In this document: one piece after another, positions 10,861 to 21,448 of the stretch
Position numbering within the stretch: the first letter of the stretch is position 1
Layout: every line of letters starts with the position of its first letter
From: an uncultured Flavobacteriales bacterium
Lineage (GTDB): Bacteria > Bacteroidota > Bacteroidia > Flavobacteriales > Flavobacteriaceae
Assembly: GCA_913020155.1 (NCBI GenBank)
Contig: CAJWBA010000003.1
Span: 59,972 to 123,971 of the forward strand
Direction of reading: 5' to 3'
DNA: 64,000 nt
Notes under the pieces: generated by a model
Database searches by the model: none
Told to the model about the DNA's origin: nothing
The model's input: only the letters and a program-made list of their open reading frames with translations
Program-made: the position numbers and the translations under genes

Positions 10861-11649
10861 ATGAAACTCAACATCTATCAAATTGATGCTTTCACGGATA
10901 CTATTTTTAAAGGAAATCCAGCTTGTGTTGTCCCATTAGAAAATTGGCTGTCAGATAAAACCCTATTAAAAATAGCAGAAGAAAATGCAGTGGCTGAAAC
11001 TGCTTTTTTTATTAATCAAAAAGATTTTATTGAACTCCGTTGGTTTACTCCAGAAATTGAAATGGATTTATGTGGACATGCTACCCTTGCTACTGCACAT
11101 TGCCTAAAAACAATACTTAATTTCCGAAAAGACAAAATCATTTTTAAAACTTTAAGTGGAAATCTGACTGTTAAGGTAGAGAATGACGTCTACACTTTAA
11201 ATTTTCCGTCTCGAGTACCCATAAAATCTGAATTACCGGAATCCATAAGCAAGGCACTAAACATTCAACCCCGAAAAGTTCTAAAATCAAGAGATTATGT
11301 ATTGGTTTATGATACTGAGGAAGAAGTTAAAAATATTGAGATCAACAGGACTATTTTTGATCAGATAAATTTGGATATGGGAGGAGTAATTACAACTGCA
11401 AAAGGAGAGGACTGTGATTTTGTATCGCGATTTTTTACCCCGCAAGCATCAATTTTAGAGGACATGGTAACGGGTTCTGCACATTGCTCTCTTATTCCTT
11501 TTTGGTCCAAACAATTTAAAAAAGAAAAACTGATCGCAAAACAAATTTCTTCTCGAGGCGGAACTTTATTCTGTCAGAACAATGGTAAAAACGTTCTTAT
11601 CAGTGGGAAAGCTGTGACATATTCTACAGGAAACTTTTGGATTCAATAA
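10861..11649 (+). CDS. PhzF family isomerase/epimerase-like protein
   Basis: ORF 262 aa; YQIDAFTDTIFKGNPACVVPL, DLCGHATLATAH, DMVTGSAHCSLIPFW. Confidence 0.93.
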   Translation: MKLNIYQIDAFTDTIFKGNPACVVPLENWLSDKTLLKIAEENAVAETAFFINQKDFIELRWFTPEIEMDLCGHATLATAHCLKTILNFRKDKIIFKTLSGNLTVKVENDVYTLNFPSRVPIKSELPESISKALNIQPRKVLKSRDYVLVYDTEEEVKNIEINRTIFDQINLDMGGVITTAKGEDCDFVSRFFTPQASILEDMVTGSAHCSLIPFWSKQFKKEKLIAKQISSRGGTLFCQNNGKNVLISGKAVTYSTGNFWIQ

Positions 11650-11835
11650 CCAATAAAATAAAGCCTTTAATATTATACAATTACCCTTCAAATTCTCTTC
11701 AATCAAAGTTTAGACAAGTCATCATATAACTGGAGAAATAAAGAGAGAATACTGATTAAGGAAATGTTATTTAAACCACATAATCATTCTTGTTATTTGA
11801 TTATCTTAGGGACTCACTTTTAAGAAAAATAGCCT

Positions 11836-12939
11836 ATGAAAATTCCAGAAAAAAATCAATTTCAAGTTATAAAATCAAATTTTACGAAAATTAAAATTCA
11901 AACAATTCCAGATAAAAATCTGACCCTTTTAGAGGGTGAAATTTTAGTTCAAGTGGATTTGTTTTCTTTTACATCAAACAACATCACCTATGCAGTTTCT
12001 GGTAATATTATTCGCTATTGGGAGTTTTTTCCCGCCGTTAAGGAAAACATTGAAGAATGGGGAGTTATACCAGTTTGGGGATTTGCAGATGTAGTTGATT
12101 CAAAAACAGAAGAAATCCCAGTTGGAGATCGAATTTTTGGTTACTTCCCTCCTGCCACTCATCTGAAGATGAAAGCAGACCGCATTACCGAAAAAAAATT
12201 TATAGATGGTTCTGAGCACCGATCCACTTTACCATCCACTTATAATTTATACAAACGAGTACTTTCAGAACCTAATTATGACAGAAGTTTTGATCGAGAT
12301 CGCGCTCTATTATACCCACTCTACATCACCTCTTTTAGCCTTTGGGACTCACTCAAAGAACACAATTGGTATGGTGCAACACAAATTATAATTCTAAGTG
12401 CATCAAGTAAAACAAGCATTGGATTAGCATATGCACTACATCAAGACGAATCTTCACCCAAAACGTTAGGAGTAACCTCTGGTCGAAATTTAAGAGCGGT
12501 AAAACAATTGAATTTTTATGACACATCCCTAGCATATGATCAACTTAATAGTATAGATAACAATTTACCAACTGTAATCGTAGATATGTCCGGAAATAAT
12601 GAGATTTTAGTTGATTTGCATAAAGCATTGGGAGATCAAATGAAATTTACCCTTAAAGTAGGTTTAACGCATTGGGAAGAATCCAATCCAAATGAAGGAA
12701 TTATCAGGGAACGTTCAAAATTTTTCTTTGCACCGAGTCACATCGAAAAACGAATCAAAGATTGGGGAGCAAGTGAATTTGACAACAAAACTTCACGCTT
12801 TTTACTGGATGCTACTGCAAAAACCAAAAAGTGGTTGAACTACAAAGATTTAGACGGTCTAGAGGAACTTAAAACCCAATATCCAGTTGTTTGTAGTGGA
12901 AGCCTTCCAGCTGACATCGGATTGATTGTTAAAATGTAA
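11836..12939 (+). CDS. DUF2855-like family protein (zinc-less MDR-like)
   Basis: ORF 367 aa; FTSNNITYAVSGNIIRYWEFFPA, GVIPVWGFADVVDS. Confidence 0.75.
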   Translation: MKIPEKNQFQVIKSNFTKIKIQTIPDKNLTLLEGEILVQVDLFSFTSNNITYAVSGNIIRYWEFFPAVKENIEEWGVIPVWGFADVVDSKTEEIPVGDRIFGYFPPATHLKMKADRITEKKFIDGSEHRSTLPSTYNLYKRVLSEPNYDRSFDRDRALLYPLYITSFSLWDSLKEHNWYGATQIIILSASSKTSIGLAYALHQDESSPKTLGVTSGRNLRAVKQLNFYDTSLAYDQLNSIDNNLPTVIVDMSGNNEILVDLHKALGDQMKFTLKVGLTHWEESNPNEGIIRERSKFFFAPSHIEKRIKDWGASEFDNKTSRFLLDATAKTKKWLNYKDLDGLEELKTQYPVVCSGSLPADIGLIVKM

Positions 12940-12954
12940 AAAATATGTTTTTTT

Positions 12955-14115
12955 TTAATAAGGTAACTCCAAAGCACCGTTCAATACATTTCTAGAAATG
13001 ATGATGCGTTGAATTTCGGAAGTACCCTCATAAATTTGAGTGATTTTTGCATCTCGCATGAGTCGTTCAACATGGTATTCTTTTACATATCCATTACCAC
13101 CATGAATCTGAACAGCTTCGACGGTGTATTTCATTGCAACATCAGAGGCTTTTAACTTTGCCATTGCACTCGCATAACCAAAATCTTGACCGGAATCTTT
13201 GAGGTAAGCAGCTCGATAGACCAACATTCGGGCAGCTTCAATTTCCATAGCCATATCGGCAAGTTTAAATGCTATTGCTTGATGTTTCCCTATCGGTTTT
13301 CCAAAAGTTTCTCGTTGATGTGCATATTGTACGGATAATTCATAAGCTCCCGCAGCAATTCCTAATGCTTGAGCAGCAATTCCTATCCGCCCACCCTCAA
13401 GGGTTTGCATCGCAAATTTAAATCCAAAACCTTCTTCACCAATACGGTTTTCTCTAGGTACTTTTACGTCCGAATAATTGATCGAATGTGTATCTGAAGA
13501 TCGAATACCCATCTTATCCTCTTTTGGACCGATATTAACACCTTCCCAATCACGTTCTACAATAAAAACATTGATTCCGTGATGTCCTTTATCTTTATCC
13601 GTATGGGCAATAACCAACTGAATTGTTGCCTTTCCACCACTTGTGATCCAATTTTTTACACCGTTCAAAATATAATGATCACCTTTATCAATAGCAGTTG
13701 TCCTCTGAGAAGTAGCATCGCTTCCCGCTTCTGGTTCTGAAAGACAAAAACAACCGACTTCTTTACCTGAGGTAAGTCTTGGAATATATTTTTGCTTTTG
13801 TTCCTCAGTACCATATTTTTCAAGGCCCCATAAAACAAGTGAATTATTAACAGACATGATTACTGAACAACTGCTGTCAATCTTCGAAATTTCTTCCATT
13901 GCAATAACATAAGACAAGGTGTCCATTCCACTTCCTCCATATTTAGGATTAGCCATCATGCTCAGAAAGCCCAAATCTCCCATTTCCTTTACAAGTTCAG
14001 TTGGGTATTCCATAGAACTGTCTCTATCAATAACCCCTTCTTTTAATCTAGTGTTTGCAAATTCACGAGCTGCTTCTTTTACGCTGATGTGTTCCTCTTC
14101 TAATTTAAATATCAT
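12955..14115 (-). CDS. Acyl-CoA dehydrogenase
   Basis: ORF 386 aa; CFCLSEPEAGSDATSQRTTA, QIYEGTSEIQRIIISR. Confidence 0.96.
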   Translation of the reverse strand: MIFKLEEEHISVKEAAREFANTRLKEGVIDRDSSMEYPTELVKEMGDLGFLSMMANPKYGGSGMDTLSYVIAMEEISKIDSSCSVIMSVNNSLVLWGLEKYGTEEQKQKYIPRLTSGKEVGCFCLSEPEAGSDATSQRTTAIDKGDHYILNGVKNWITSGGKATIQLVIAHTDKDKGHHGINVFIVERDWEGVNIGPKEDKMGIRSSDTHSINYSDVKVPRENRIGEEGFGFKFAMQTLEGGRIGIAAQALGIAAGAYELSVQYAHQRETFGKPIGKHQAIAFKLADMAMEIEAARMLVYRAAYLKDSGQDFGYASAMAKLKASDVAMKYTVEAVQIHGGNGYVKEYHVERLMRDAKITQIYEGTSEIQRIIISRNVLNGALELPY

Positions 14116-14136
14116 TTAAATATATTTTTTAGGGGC

Positions 14137-15003
14137 TTATTTAGTTTGTTCTCTTATTAATCCCTCTTGGGCTACCGAAGCTATTAATTCTCCTTTTTTA
14201 TTGAATATACTTCCTCTAGCAAAACCAAGAGAATTAGATGCACTTGGACTATCCATAGCATAAAGTAACCATTGATCAATTCGAAAATCACGATGAAACC
14301 ACAAGGCGTGGTCTAAACTGGTGTAAAATATATTTTTATTATTCAATTCTTCCCGATGTGGAAAAGTCGCAGTGCTCAATAAATTATAATCAGATGCATA
14401 GGCTAAAATTTGATGATGAATTGCTGTGTTTTTCTGATCCAAAACCTCTGAAGTCTTAAACCAAAGGTTATCAAACGGGGATCCATTTTTAGAATACTTG
14501 GTTAAAAAACTTTCAACAGATCGAATATCAAATACCTTGGGAAGTACGCTTTTTAAACGATTGTAAATTTTTGGCGCAAATTTTTCTAATACTTTAATTT
14601 CATCTCTTGAGGTGTCAAGGCTTTCTGGCTTTATCAAATTTGGCATGGGGATTTGATGATCTACTCCTTTTTCATTTTTGTGAAATGAAGCCGACATATT
14701 AAAAATTGGTACTCCATTCTGTTTGGCTACAACTCTACGTGTAGTGAAACTTTTGCCGTCACGAATAGAATCAACTTCGTATTGAATTGGAATACCTAGT
14801 TGACCTCCCAGAATAAAATAAGCATGCATGGAATGAGCAAAACGATCTTTAGGTACTGTTTGATATGCAGCATAAAGAGACTGTCCTAAAACTTGTCCTC
14901 CAAAAACTCTCCCCCATGGAGTTTCATAATTTACGCCTACAAATGTATTATCATCAATTTTTTCAAGCGTCAACAGGGCAATAACTTCTTGAATGGTATC
15001 CAT
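14137..15003 (-). CDS. Acyl-CoA thioesterase II (TesB-like)
   Basis: ORF 288 aa; VFGGQVLGQSLYAAYQTV, HSMHAYFILGG, SLDHALWFHRDFR. Confidence 0.92.
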   Translation of the reverse strand: MDTIQEVIALLTLEKIDDNTFVGVNYETPWGRVFGGQVLGQSLYAAYQTVPKDRFAHSMHAYFILGGQLGIPIQYEVDSIRDGKSFTTRRVVAKQNGVPIFNMSASFHKNEKGVDHQIPMPNLIKPESLDTSRDEIKVLEKFAPKIYNRLKSVLPKVFDIRSVESFLTKYSKNGSPFDNLWFKTSEVLDQKNTAIHHQILAYASDYNLLSTATFPHREELNNKNIFYTSLDHALWFHRDFRIDQWLLYAMDSPSASNSLGFARGSIFNKKGELIASVAQEGLIREQTK

Positions 15004-15012
15004 AGAATCTAA

Positions 15013-17166
15013 TTAATTTTTGTAGTCATGAATTGATTTTCCAGCTTCAGATAACGCTCTCAATCCACTTGGAACGGAAAAACGTTCTCCAAATTGATTC
15101 GCAAAATCATCGCATTCAGCAACAAAATTTTGCATTCCTACAAAATCAATATAAGACAATGCTCCTCCCGTAAAGATAGGGAATCCCCAACCGAGTACAG
15201 AACCCAAGTCTCCATCAACTACACTTTTTAAAACACCTTCCTCTAGACATCTAAATGCTTCAATAGCTTGACGGTGCATGATTCGTTTTCCAACGGTTTC
15301 TTTATCTAAATAATCTAAATTAGAACCATATTTTTCTGCAAGGCCGGGCCAAAGTTTCTTTGGCATTCTGTTTGGGTAGTCATAAAATCCTGCCCCCCAC
15401 TTTTTACCTTTTCGGTCATGGTTGTCAACCAAATCTTTTTGCATTTTGTATGAACGCTCTTGAAATGCAGGTTTGTTTGGGGTTGGATCACTTTCATAAA
15501 CATGTAACCCCAAAGTAAGAGTTACTTCATCAATAACAGCCAGTGGTCCTACTGCCATGCCTTCGGCTTTAGCAACATTTTCTACCATTGCCGCAGGAAC
15601 TCCTTCTTCAACCATAAAAGATCCTTCAGAAACAAAAGTTCCAAAACAACGTGAAGTATAAAATCCACGACTATCATTCACAACAATAGGTATTTTACCT
15701 ATGGCTACAGTATAATCAACAGCTGCAGCAATTGCTCGAGCTTCTGTTTTTTCTCCTACGATAATTTCAACCAATGGCATTTTTTCAACTGGAGAAAAGA
15801 AATGGATACCAATAAAGTTATCAGGACGTACAGAGGCTTTTGCTAATTCAGTAATAGGAATTGTAGAAGTATTTGAAGCATATACTTTATCAGCCGCTAA
15901 AACAGCTTCGGTTTCGGCAGTTACAATTGCTTTTAATTTTGGATCTTCAAAAACAGCTTCTATTACCAAATCGCAATCTTTCATTGAAGTTGGATCTGAA
16001 GTCGGTAAAATTCTAGACAATAAGGCTTCTGCTTTTTCAGAAGTATAACGCTTTTTTGAAATAACTTTGTCTAAAATGGTTTTGGAATAAGCTTTTCCTT
16101 TGTCTGCCCCTTCCTGTGAAACATCTTTTAAAACAACATCCATTCCTGCTTTAGCAGAAACATAAGCAATTCCTGCTCCCATCATTCCTGCTCCAAGGAT
16201 TCCCAGTTTCTTGATTTCATACTGAGGTTCTGATTTTGGACGAGCAATTCCTTTTTTGGCTTTTTGTAGCTCTGTAAAACCTGTACGAATCATGTTTTTA
16301 GCTTCTTTAGAGGCCAATAACTTCGTAAAATAACGTGCCTCTATTTCTAACGCACGGTCTATAGTCAAAGGCAATCCATCGTGAATTACTTTTAAAATAT
16401 AATTTTGAGCAGGATAGTTACCATGTGCTAACTTACCTAAGTTTCCTGCTGCACCTATCAAAGTCTGCACTCCATTAGGTGACCAGACATCACCACCTGG
16501 TATTCTATGTTTTTTATTGTCCCAGGGTTGTACTGGGTTTGGATTAGAATTTATCCAATCTTTAGCTTTCTGGATCAATTCCTCTTGATTTTCTGCCAAT
16601 TCATCAATTAGCCCATCTTTTAGGGCTTGGGCTGGACGTACTTCTTTTCCTTGTAGCAAATACATCAAAGCATTTTGTATACCCATTAAATAGGGTACCT
16701 TAGAATTTCCACCTACTCCCGGAAGTAAACCAATTTTAGCTTCTGGAAAACCTAATTTAATTTTAACGTCATTCAAAACAACACGATGGTGACAAGCTAA
16801 ACAAAGTTCTAAACCTCCACCCATAGCAGTTCCATTAATTGCTGCAACAAAGGGCTTTCCAGAGGTTTCTAACGCTCTGAATGCGTGATGCATTTCAATG
16901 GTTCTTTCAAATTGTTCTTTAGGATTAGAACCCATGTTTTTCAATTCACGAAGATCAGCTCCTGGCATAAACATGCTTCTTAATGAAGTAATTATTAATC
17001 CTTTGACATCTTTATCAGCAACTGCTTCTTGTGCAAGTGTGAGGTATGCGGTAACAAATTCTGTACTGAAAAGATTGGTTGGATTATTGATTTGATTGAT
17101 CGAAAGAACCCCGATGCCATCTGCTCCAACTTCAAATTCAAAAAGGTCGTTTTTAATATTTTCCAT
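15013..17166 (-). CDS. 3-hydroxyacyl-CoA dehydrogenase/enoyl-CoA hydratase bifunctional protein (FadB/FadJ-like)
   Basis: ORF 717 aa; N-terminal crotonase domain, KLGILGAGMMGAGIAYVSAKAG Rossmann motif. Confidence 0.95.
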   Translation of the reverse strand: MENIKNDLFEFEVGADGIGVLSINQINNPTNLFSTEFVTAYLTLAQEAVADKDVKGLIITSLRSMFMPGADLRELKNMGSNPKEQFERTIEMHHAFRALETSGKPFVAAINGTAMGGGLELCLACHHRVVLNDVKIKLGFPEAKIGLLPGVGGNSKVPYLMGIQNALMYLLQGKEVRPAQALKDGLIDELAENQEELIQKAKDWINSNPNPVQPWDNKKHRIPGGDVWSPNGVQTLIGAAGNLGKLAHGNYPAQNYILKVIHDGLPLTIDRALEIEARYFTKLLASKEAKNMIRTGFTELQKAKKGIARPKSEPQYEIKKLGILGAGMMGAGIAYVSAKAGMDVVLKDVSQEGADKGKAYSKTILDKVISKKRYTSEKAEALLSRILPTSDPTSMKDCDLVIEAVFEDPKLKAIVTAETEAVLAADKVYASNTSTIPITELAKASVRPDNFIGIHFFSPVEKMPLVEIIVGEKTEARAIAAAVDYTVAIGKIPIVVNDSRGFYTSRCFGTFVSEGSFMVEEGVPAAMVENVAKAEGMAVGPLAVIDEVTLTLGLHVYESDPTPNKPAFQERSYKMQKDLVDNHDRKGKKWGAGFYDYPNRMPKKLWPGLAEKYGSNLDYLDKETVGKRIMHRQAIEAFRCLEEGVLKSVVDGDLGSVLGWGFPIFTGGALSYIDFVGMQNFVAECDDFANQFGERFSVPSGLRALSEAGKSIHDYKN

Positions 17167-17195
17167 TTGAAATATTCTTTTTTCTTAATTATTAG

Positions 17196-18398
17196 TTAAA
17201 CACGTTCAATGATTGTTGCAATTCCCATACCTCCTCCAATACAGAGGGTAACCAATCCAGTGTTCAAATCTCTTCTTTCTAGCTCATCCATCAATGTTCC
17301 TGCAATCATACATCCCGTAGCACCAAGTGGGTGTCCCATTGCTATTGCACCTCCATTTACATTTACTATAGAATAATCAACCCCCAATTTATCCATAAAG
17401 TACATTGGGATTGCAGAAAACGCTTCATTAACTTCAAACAAATCAATATCATTAATGTTCATCCCTGCTTGTTTCAAAGCTTTAACAGTAGATGGTACCG
17501 GGCCTGTAAGCATTATTGTTGGATCTGTACCTTGGACTGCAGCTGCTCGAATTTTAAATCGAGGTTTCATTCCCAATGAAGCTCCAACTTCTTTGTTTCC
17601 GATTAAAGTTGCTCCTGCACCATCAACTATTGCTGATGAGTTACCAGGATGATGGATATGATTGATTTCCTCAACTTCAGGATATTTGTCTATTGCAACA
17701 GCATCAAAACCTCCCATACTTCCCATCATGGCAAAAGAAGGTTGAAGATTACTTATTCCCTCTAATGTTGTTGAAGGGCGGATGTTTTGATCTGTACTTA
17801 ACACATCTATTCCGTTGATGTCTTTGATTGAAATACGAGACACGAATCTATTATCAGCCTCAGCTTCAGAAGCTCTTCTTTGAGATTCAACAGCGTACAA
17901 ATCCGCATCATTTCTAGAAAAACCATATTTGGTTGCAATTAGATCAGCAGAAATTCCTTGAGGGACTAAATTCCTTGGAATAGCTTGTAAGGGGTCCATT
18001 AAAAAACCTCCACCATCAGAGCCCATTGGAACTCGAGACATGCTTTCTACTCCTCCAGCAACCATTAAAGAACTGAATCCAGACTTCACATAAGCGGCCG
18101 CTTGATTCATTGCCTCTAATCCTGATCCACAAAATCGATTTAAGGTAACTCCACAAAGGTGGTCTCCATAATTTGATTCCTGTGCAGCAGATTTTGCTAT
18201 ATTTACTCCTTGGTCTTTTACCTGAGCAACGCAACCGAAGATCACATCTTCTACTTTTTGGGTATCCAATGCATTTCTCTCTTTCAAAGCTATTAAAACT
18301 TGTTTGGATAATTCTGTTGGTGTTACCCCGTACAAAGCACCTTTCTTATTTCCTTTACCGCGAACTGAACGAACGGCATCATAAATGTAAGCTTCCAT
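17196..18398 (-). CDS. Acetyl-CoA C-acyltransferase (thiolase)
   Basis: ORF 400 aa; NRFCGSGLEAMNQAA, GGAIAMGHPLGATGCMI, LCIGGGMGIATIIE. Confidence 0.95.
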   Translation of the reverse strand: MEAYIYDAVRSVRGKGNKKGALYGVTPTELSKQVLIALKERNALDTQKVEDVIFGCVAQVKDQGVNIAKSAAQESNYGDHLCGVTLNRFCGSGLEAMNQAAAYVKSGFSSLMVAGGVESMSRVPMGSDGGGFLMDPLQAIPRNLVPQGISADLIATKYGFSRNDADLYAVESQRRASEAEADNRFVSRISIKDINGIDVLSTDQNIRPSTTLEGISNLQPSFAMMGSMGGFDAVAIDKYPEVEEINHIHHPGNSSAIVDGAGATLIGNKEVGASLGMKPRFKIRAAAVQGTDPTIMLTGPVPSTVKALKQAGMNINDIDLFEVNEAFSAIPMYFMDKLGVDYSIVNVNGGAIAMGHPLGATGCMIAGTLMDELERRDLNTGLVTLCIGGGMGIATIIERV

Positions 18399-18409
18399 CT
18401 CTCTTGATT

Positions 18410-19177
18410 TTATTTTTTAATATTATTCATAAACTCTTTCATTACAGTCTGAATATGTGGGTCTGAAAAATTATCAGCCAAATCAGCTATCTTTTGGGAT
18501 AAATCACCGTCAACTAATTTAAGTAAGTTTTTGCGCATAAAACGTTTTGTTTCTCTAAAAACGGGTGAATAAATTTTTAACAAGCTTTTTAAATAAATTT
18601 CGGAACGTTCAAGAACTTCTTCAACTGGGACTGATTCGTTTACCAAACCTACTTCCAAAGCCTCATCACTATTAAATAATTGTTTTAATTGTACTGCTTC
18701 CCAAGCTCGTTTTTCACCCAAATGATAAGCATAAATATCTGAAAAAACTTCTGGTAGAGACATTGATAGTTTGAATTCATGCATACCCACAACGTGTTTT
18801 GCACCTTGCCCCATTATTCTGTAATCTGCACAAAGTGCTAAAATGGTACCCCCAGCTGGGGCATAGCCTGTTATTGCACAAACAAAAGGTTTTGAAAAAC
18901 GAATCATCGCTTGAAGAGCTTCATGATAAAATTTCCAAAAATCTTTGACGTATTCGGAACCACCTGAAGCAAGGCTTGTGATATCTAAACCGGCACTGAA
19001 ACCATGGGGTCTTCCAGATAAAATAAGACCCAATATTGAATCGTCTTGATCCAATTCAAGAAAAATATTTTTCAAATCACGAACCATAGCAGTGTTGATT
19101 TGATTTACCCTACCTCCATCTAACTGGACAATGGCGTAGTTATCTTTTTGTTCAACTTTGAGAGTGGTGTAAGACAT
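18410..19177 (-). CDS. Crotonase-fold protein, probable enoyl-CoA delta-isomerase (ECI1-like)
   Basis: ORF 255 aa; GFSAGLDITSL, ITGYAPAGGTILALCADYRIM; C-terminal DPHIQTVMKEFMNNIKK. Confidence 0.75.
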   Translation of the reverse strand: MSYTTLKVEQKDNYAIVQLDGGRVNQINTAMVRDLKNIFLELDQDDSILGLILSGRPHGFSAGLDITSLASGGSEYVKDFWKFYHEALQAMIRFSKPFVCAITGYAPAGGTILALCADYRIMGQGAKHVVGMHEFKLSMSLPEVFSDIYAYHLGEKRAWEAVQLKQLFNSDEALEVGLVNESVPVEEVLERSEIYLKSLLKIYSPVFRETKRFMRKNLLKLVDGDLSQKIADLADNFSDPHIQTVMKEFMNNIKK

Positions 19178-19295
19178 TTAACTTAAAATTTAATTTTCAC
19201 AAATATATCAATTAATTGGTTGTATTCTTAATTAATGTTAAAATGAGTGCAAACTATTTTTAAAATTGATTAAATAGTAGTTAATTTGGGGTTAA

Positions 19296-19952
19296 ATGGA
19301 AGAAAACAACAAGAGAAATACTACAAACAAACGAAAAAGAGGAAGGCCTAATGAAAAGTCTGGTATTGATTTAAATAAAATTTTAAACATTGCACTAAAA
19401 GAATTTTCAAAATTCGGCTTTGAAGGCACGAGTATTAATAAGGTTTCTTTACTTTGTGAGGTCAATGATTCTCTTCTTCACTACCATTTTGGGAACAAAG
19501 AAGATCTTTGGAAAAAAGCAGTCAGTAGAGCTTTTGATGCCTACATGAAAGAGTCTGTAGCTACTTTCAAACTTTTAAAACACCTGTCATTAAAAGATAC
19601 AGCAAAAACATTAGCAAGGCAGTTTATTTATTACAACTCTAAGTTTCCAGAACTCTATTTAGTTATTATTCATGAAATGACACATGAATCTCACCGCAGT
19701 GATTGGTTAATTGAGAATGTTCTCAAACCACTAACTTTAAAAACCAGTCAACTCCATGGAATGTTGGTTAAAAAAGGGCTTTCTGAAGATTTTCCTATAC
19801 CCAATTTAACCACAATCTTTTTTAGTGCAGCAAACTCAATTTTCTTATTTAATTACCAAATGAAAAAACAATTTGGAATTGACCCGTTTGATGAAAAAGA
19901 AGTTGAAAAACATGCCGACATAATTGTCAAAATATTTTATCCCAACATTTAA
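19296..19952 (+). CDS. TetR/AcrR family transcriptional regulator, divergent to the beta-oxidation operon
   Basis: ORF 218 aa; N-terminal HTH ILNIALKEFSKFGFEGTSINKVSLLCEVNDSLLHYHFGNKEDLW. Confidence 0.93.
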   Translation: MEENNKRNTTNKRKRGRPNEKSGIDLNKILNIALKEFSKFGFEGTSINKVSLLCEVNDSLLHYHFGNKEDLWKKAVSRAFDAYMKESVATFKLLKHLSLKDTAKTLARQFIYYNSKFPELYLVIIHEMTHESHRSDWLIENVLKPLTLKTSQLHGMLVKKGLSEDFPIPNLTTIFFSAANSIFLFNYQMKKQFGIDPFDEKEVEKHADIIVKIFYPNI

Positions 19953-20081
19953 TAATTTAGAAATAAAAACAATAATTACTTGTTTGCGGGCTATTATTAA
20001 TCTTAGCATCGTGAGTTGATTTCAATACAAGTAAAAGAAATCATATATTGGCTAAAAAATTTAATTAAAGATCTTCAGGCA

Positions 20082-21062
20082 ATGAACAAAAACAAATTCA
20101 TAAATAGCTTTTTAAAATTTGGTTCACTTTTTATTTGTTTAATCCTTATTCTATTTGTTTTTTTTAGAGACTCAGACATTGATGCTGAAACCTTAAAAGA
20201 ACTTTACTCAGATTCCCACTCTCAATTCATTTCAATTAATGGATCAAAGGTTCATTACAAAGATCAAGGAGCAGGCTTTCCAATTATTTTAATCCACGGA
20301 ACGAGTGCTTCTTTACATACATGGGATGCATGGACTGAAAATTTAATCGAAAACTACCGAGTGATTCGGATGGATTTACCTGCTTTTGGTTTGACTGGTG
20401 CAACTGAAAATAATTCTTACGATTTAGAAAGCTACAATCGTTTTTTAGAATCCTTTACCAATAAAATTGGGGTTTCAGAGTTTGCTTTAGCAGGAAATTC
20501 ATTGGGAGGTTCTATTGCTTGGCATTATGCCTCAAATCATCAAAAACAAGTAAAACAGTTGATACTAATTGATCCCGGAGGGTTCCCATTAGACAAAGGA
20601 AAACCTTTTGTGTTTAGACTAGCAGAGATTCCCATTCTCAATCAACTATTAAGACACATCACTCCTAAATCCTTTATTAAAGAAAATCTTGAACAAGTGT
20701 ATTATGATGATTCAAAAATAACCTCAGAACTAGTAGACCGCTATCATCACATGATTTTGAGAGAAGGAAGTAGAAATGCATTTATCAAAAGATCAAAAAT
20801 AGTTTTCAAAGATCAAACAGGTCTATTAGAAAAAATAAACACACCAACTCTAATTCTTTGGGGAGAAAATGATATTTGGATTCCTGTAGAAAATGGATCA
20901 AAATTTCAAGCTAAACTTCCCAACAGTCGATTGGTTGTAATGAAAGAAACTGGACATGTCCCTATGGAAGAAAGACCAGAAGAAAGCTTAAACCATCTCT
21001 TAAATTTCATGAAGGAATATGATTTGGAAACCCTTGATTTATCTAAAAAAGAAAATCTATGA
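20082..21062 (+). CDS. Alpha/beta hydrolase, membrane-anchored
   Basis: ORF track 20016..21062; internal Met MNKNKFINSFLKFGSLFICLILILFVFF is a better start; IILIHGTSASLHTWDAW, LAGNSLGGSIAW nucleophile elbow. Confidence 0.88.
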   Translation: MNKNKFINSFLKFGSLFICLILILFVFFRDSDIDAETLKELYSDSHSQFISINGSKVHYKDQGAGFPIILIHGTSASLHTWDAWTENLIENYRVIRMDLPAFGLTGATENNSYDLESYNRFLESFTNKIGVSEFALAGNSLGGSIAWHYASNHQKQVKQLILIDPGGFPLDKGKPFVFRLAEIPILNQLLRHITPKSFIKENLEQVYYDDSKITSELVDRYHHMILREGSRNAFIKRSKIVFKDQTGLLEKINTPTLILWGENDIWIPVENGSKFQAKLPNSRLVVMKETGHVPMEERPEESLNHLLNFMKEYDLETLDLSKKENL

Positions 21063-21409
21063 ACATCATTCAACTTTATCTAATGGGTGGAATTTATTTT
21101 ATACTAGGAATCATACACTTTACCCATACTGGATTTTACAAACCACTAATGCCAAAATTTTTACCAGCCCACAATACTCTTATTCTTTGGAGCGGTTTAG
21201 CGGAAATAGTTTTAGGCTTGGGAATTTTTTTTCCAAGTACAAGAGCAATTTCATTGATGGGTATTATTGCAATGCTGGCAGTCTTCTTGTTCGTTCACGT
21301 AAACATGTTGTTTCCTGCAAATCGACTGGGGGTATCTCTATGGCTTTTATGGTTACGCTTAATCATTCAATTTGTTCTGATGTACTGGGCTTATGTAAAT
21401 TTACCTTAG
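21059..21409 (+). CDS. DoxX-like small membrane protein
   Basis: ORF 116 aa, 4 predicted TM segments, overlaps the hydrolase stop by 4 bp. Confidence 0.65.
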   Translation: MNIIQLYLMGGIYFILGIIHFTHTGFYKPLMPKFLPAHNTLILWSGLAEIVLGLGIFFPSTRAISLMGIIAMLAVFLFVHVNMLFPANRLGVSLWLLWLRLIIQFVLMYWAYVNLP

Positions 21410-21448
21410 TATTTTCAAACACACCTTTAAGTTAAAAAAAGGTAACTA

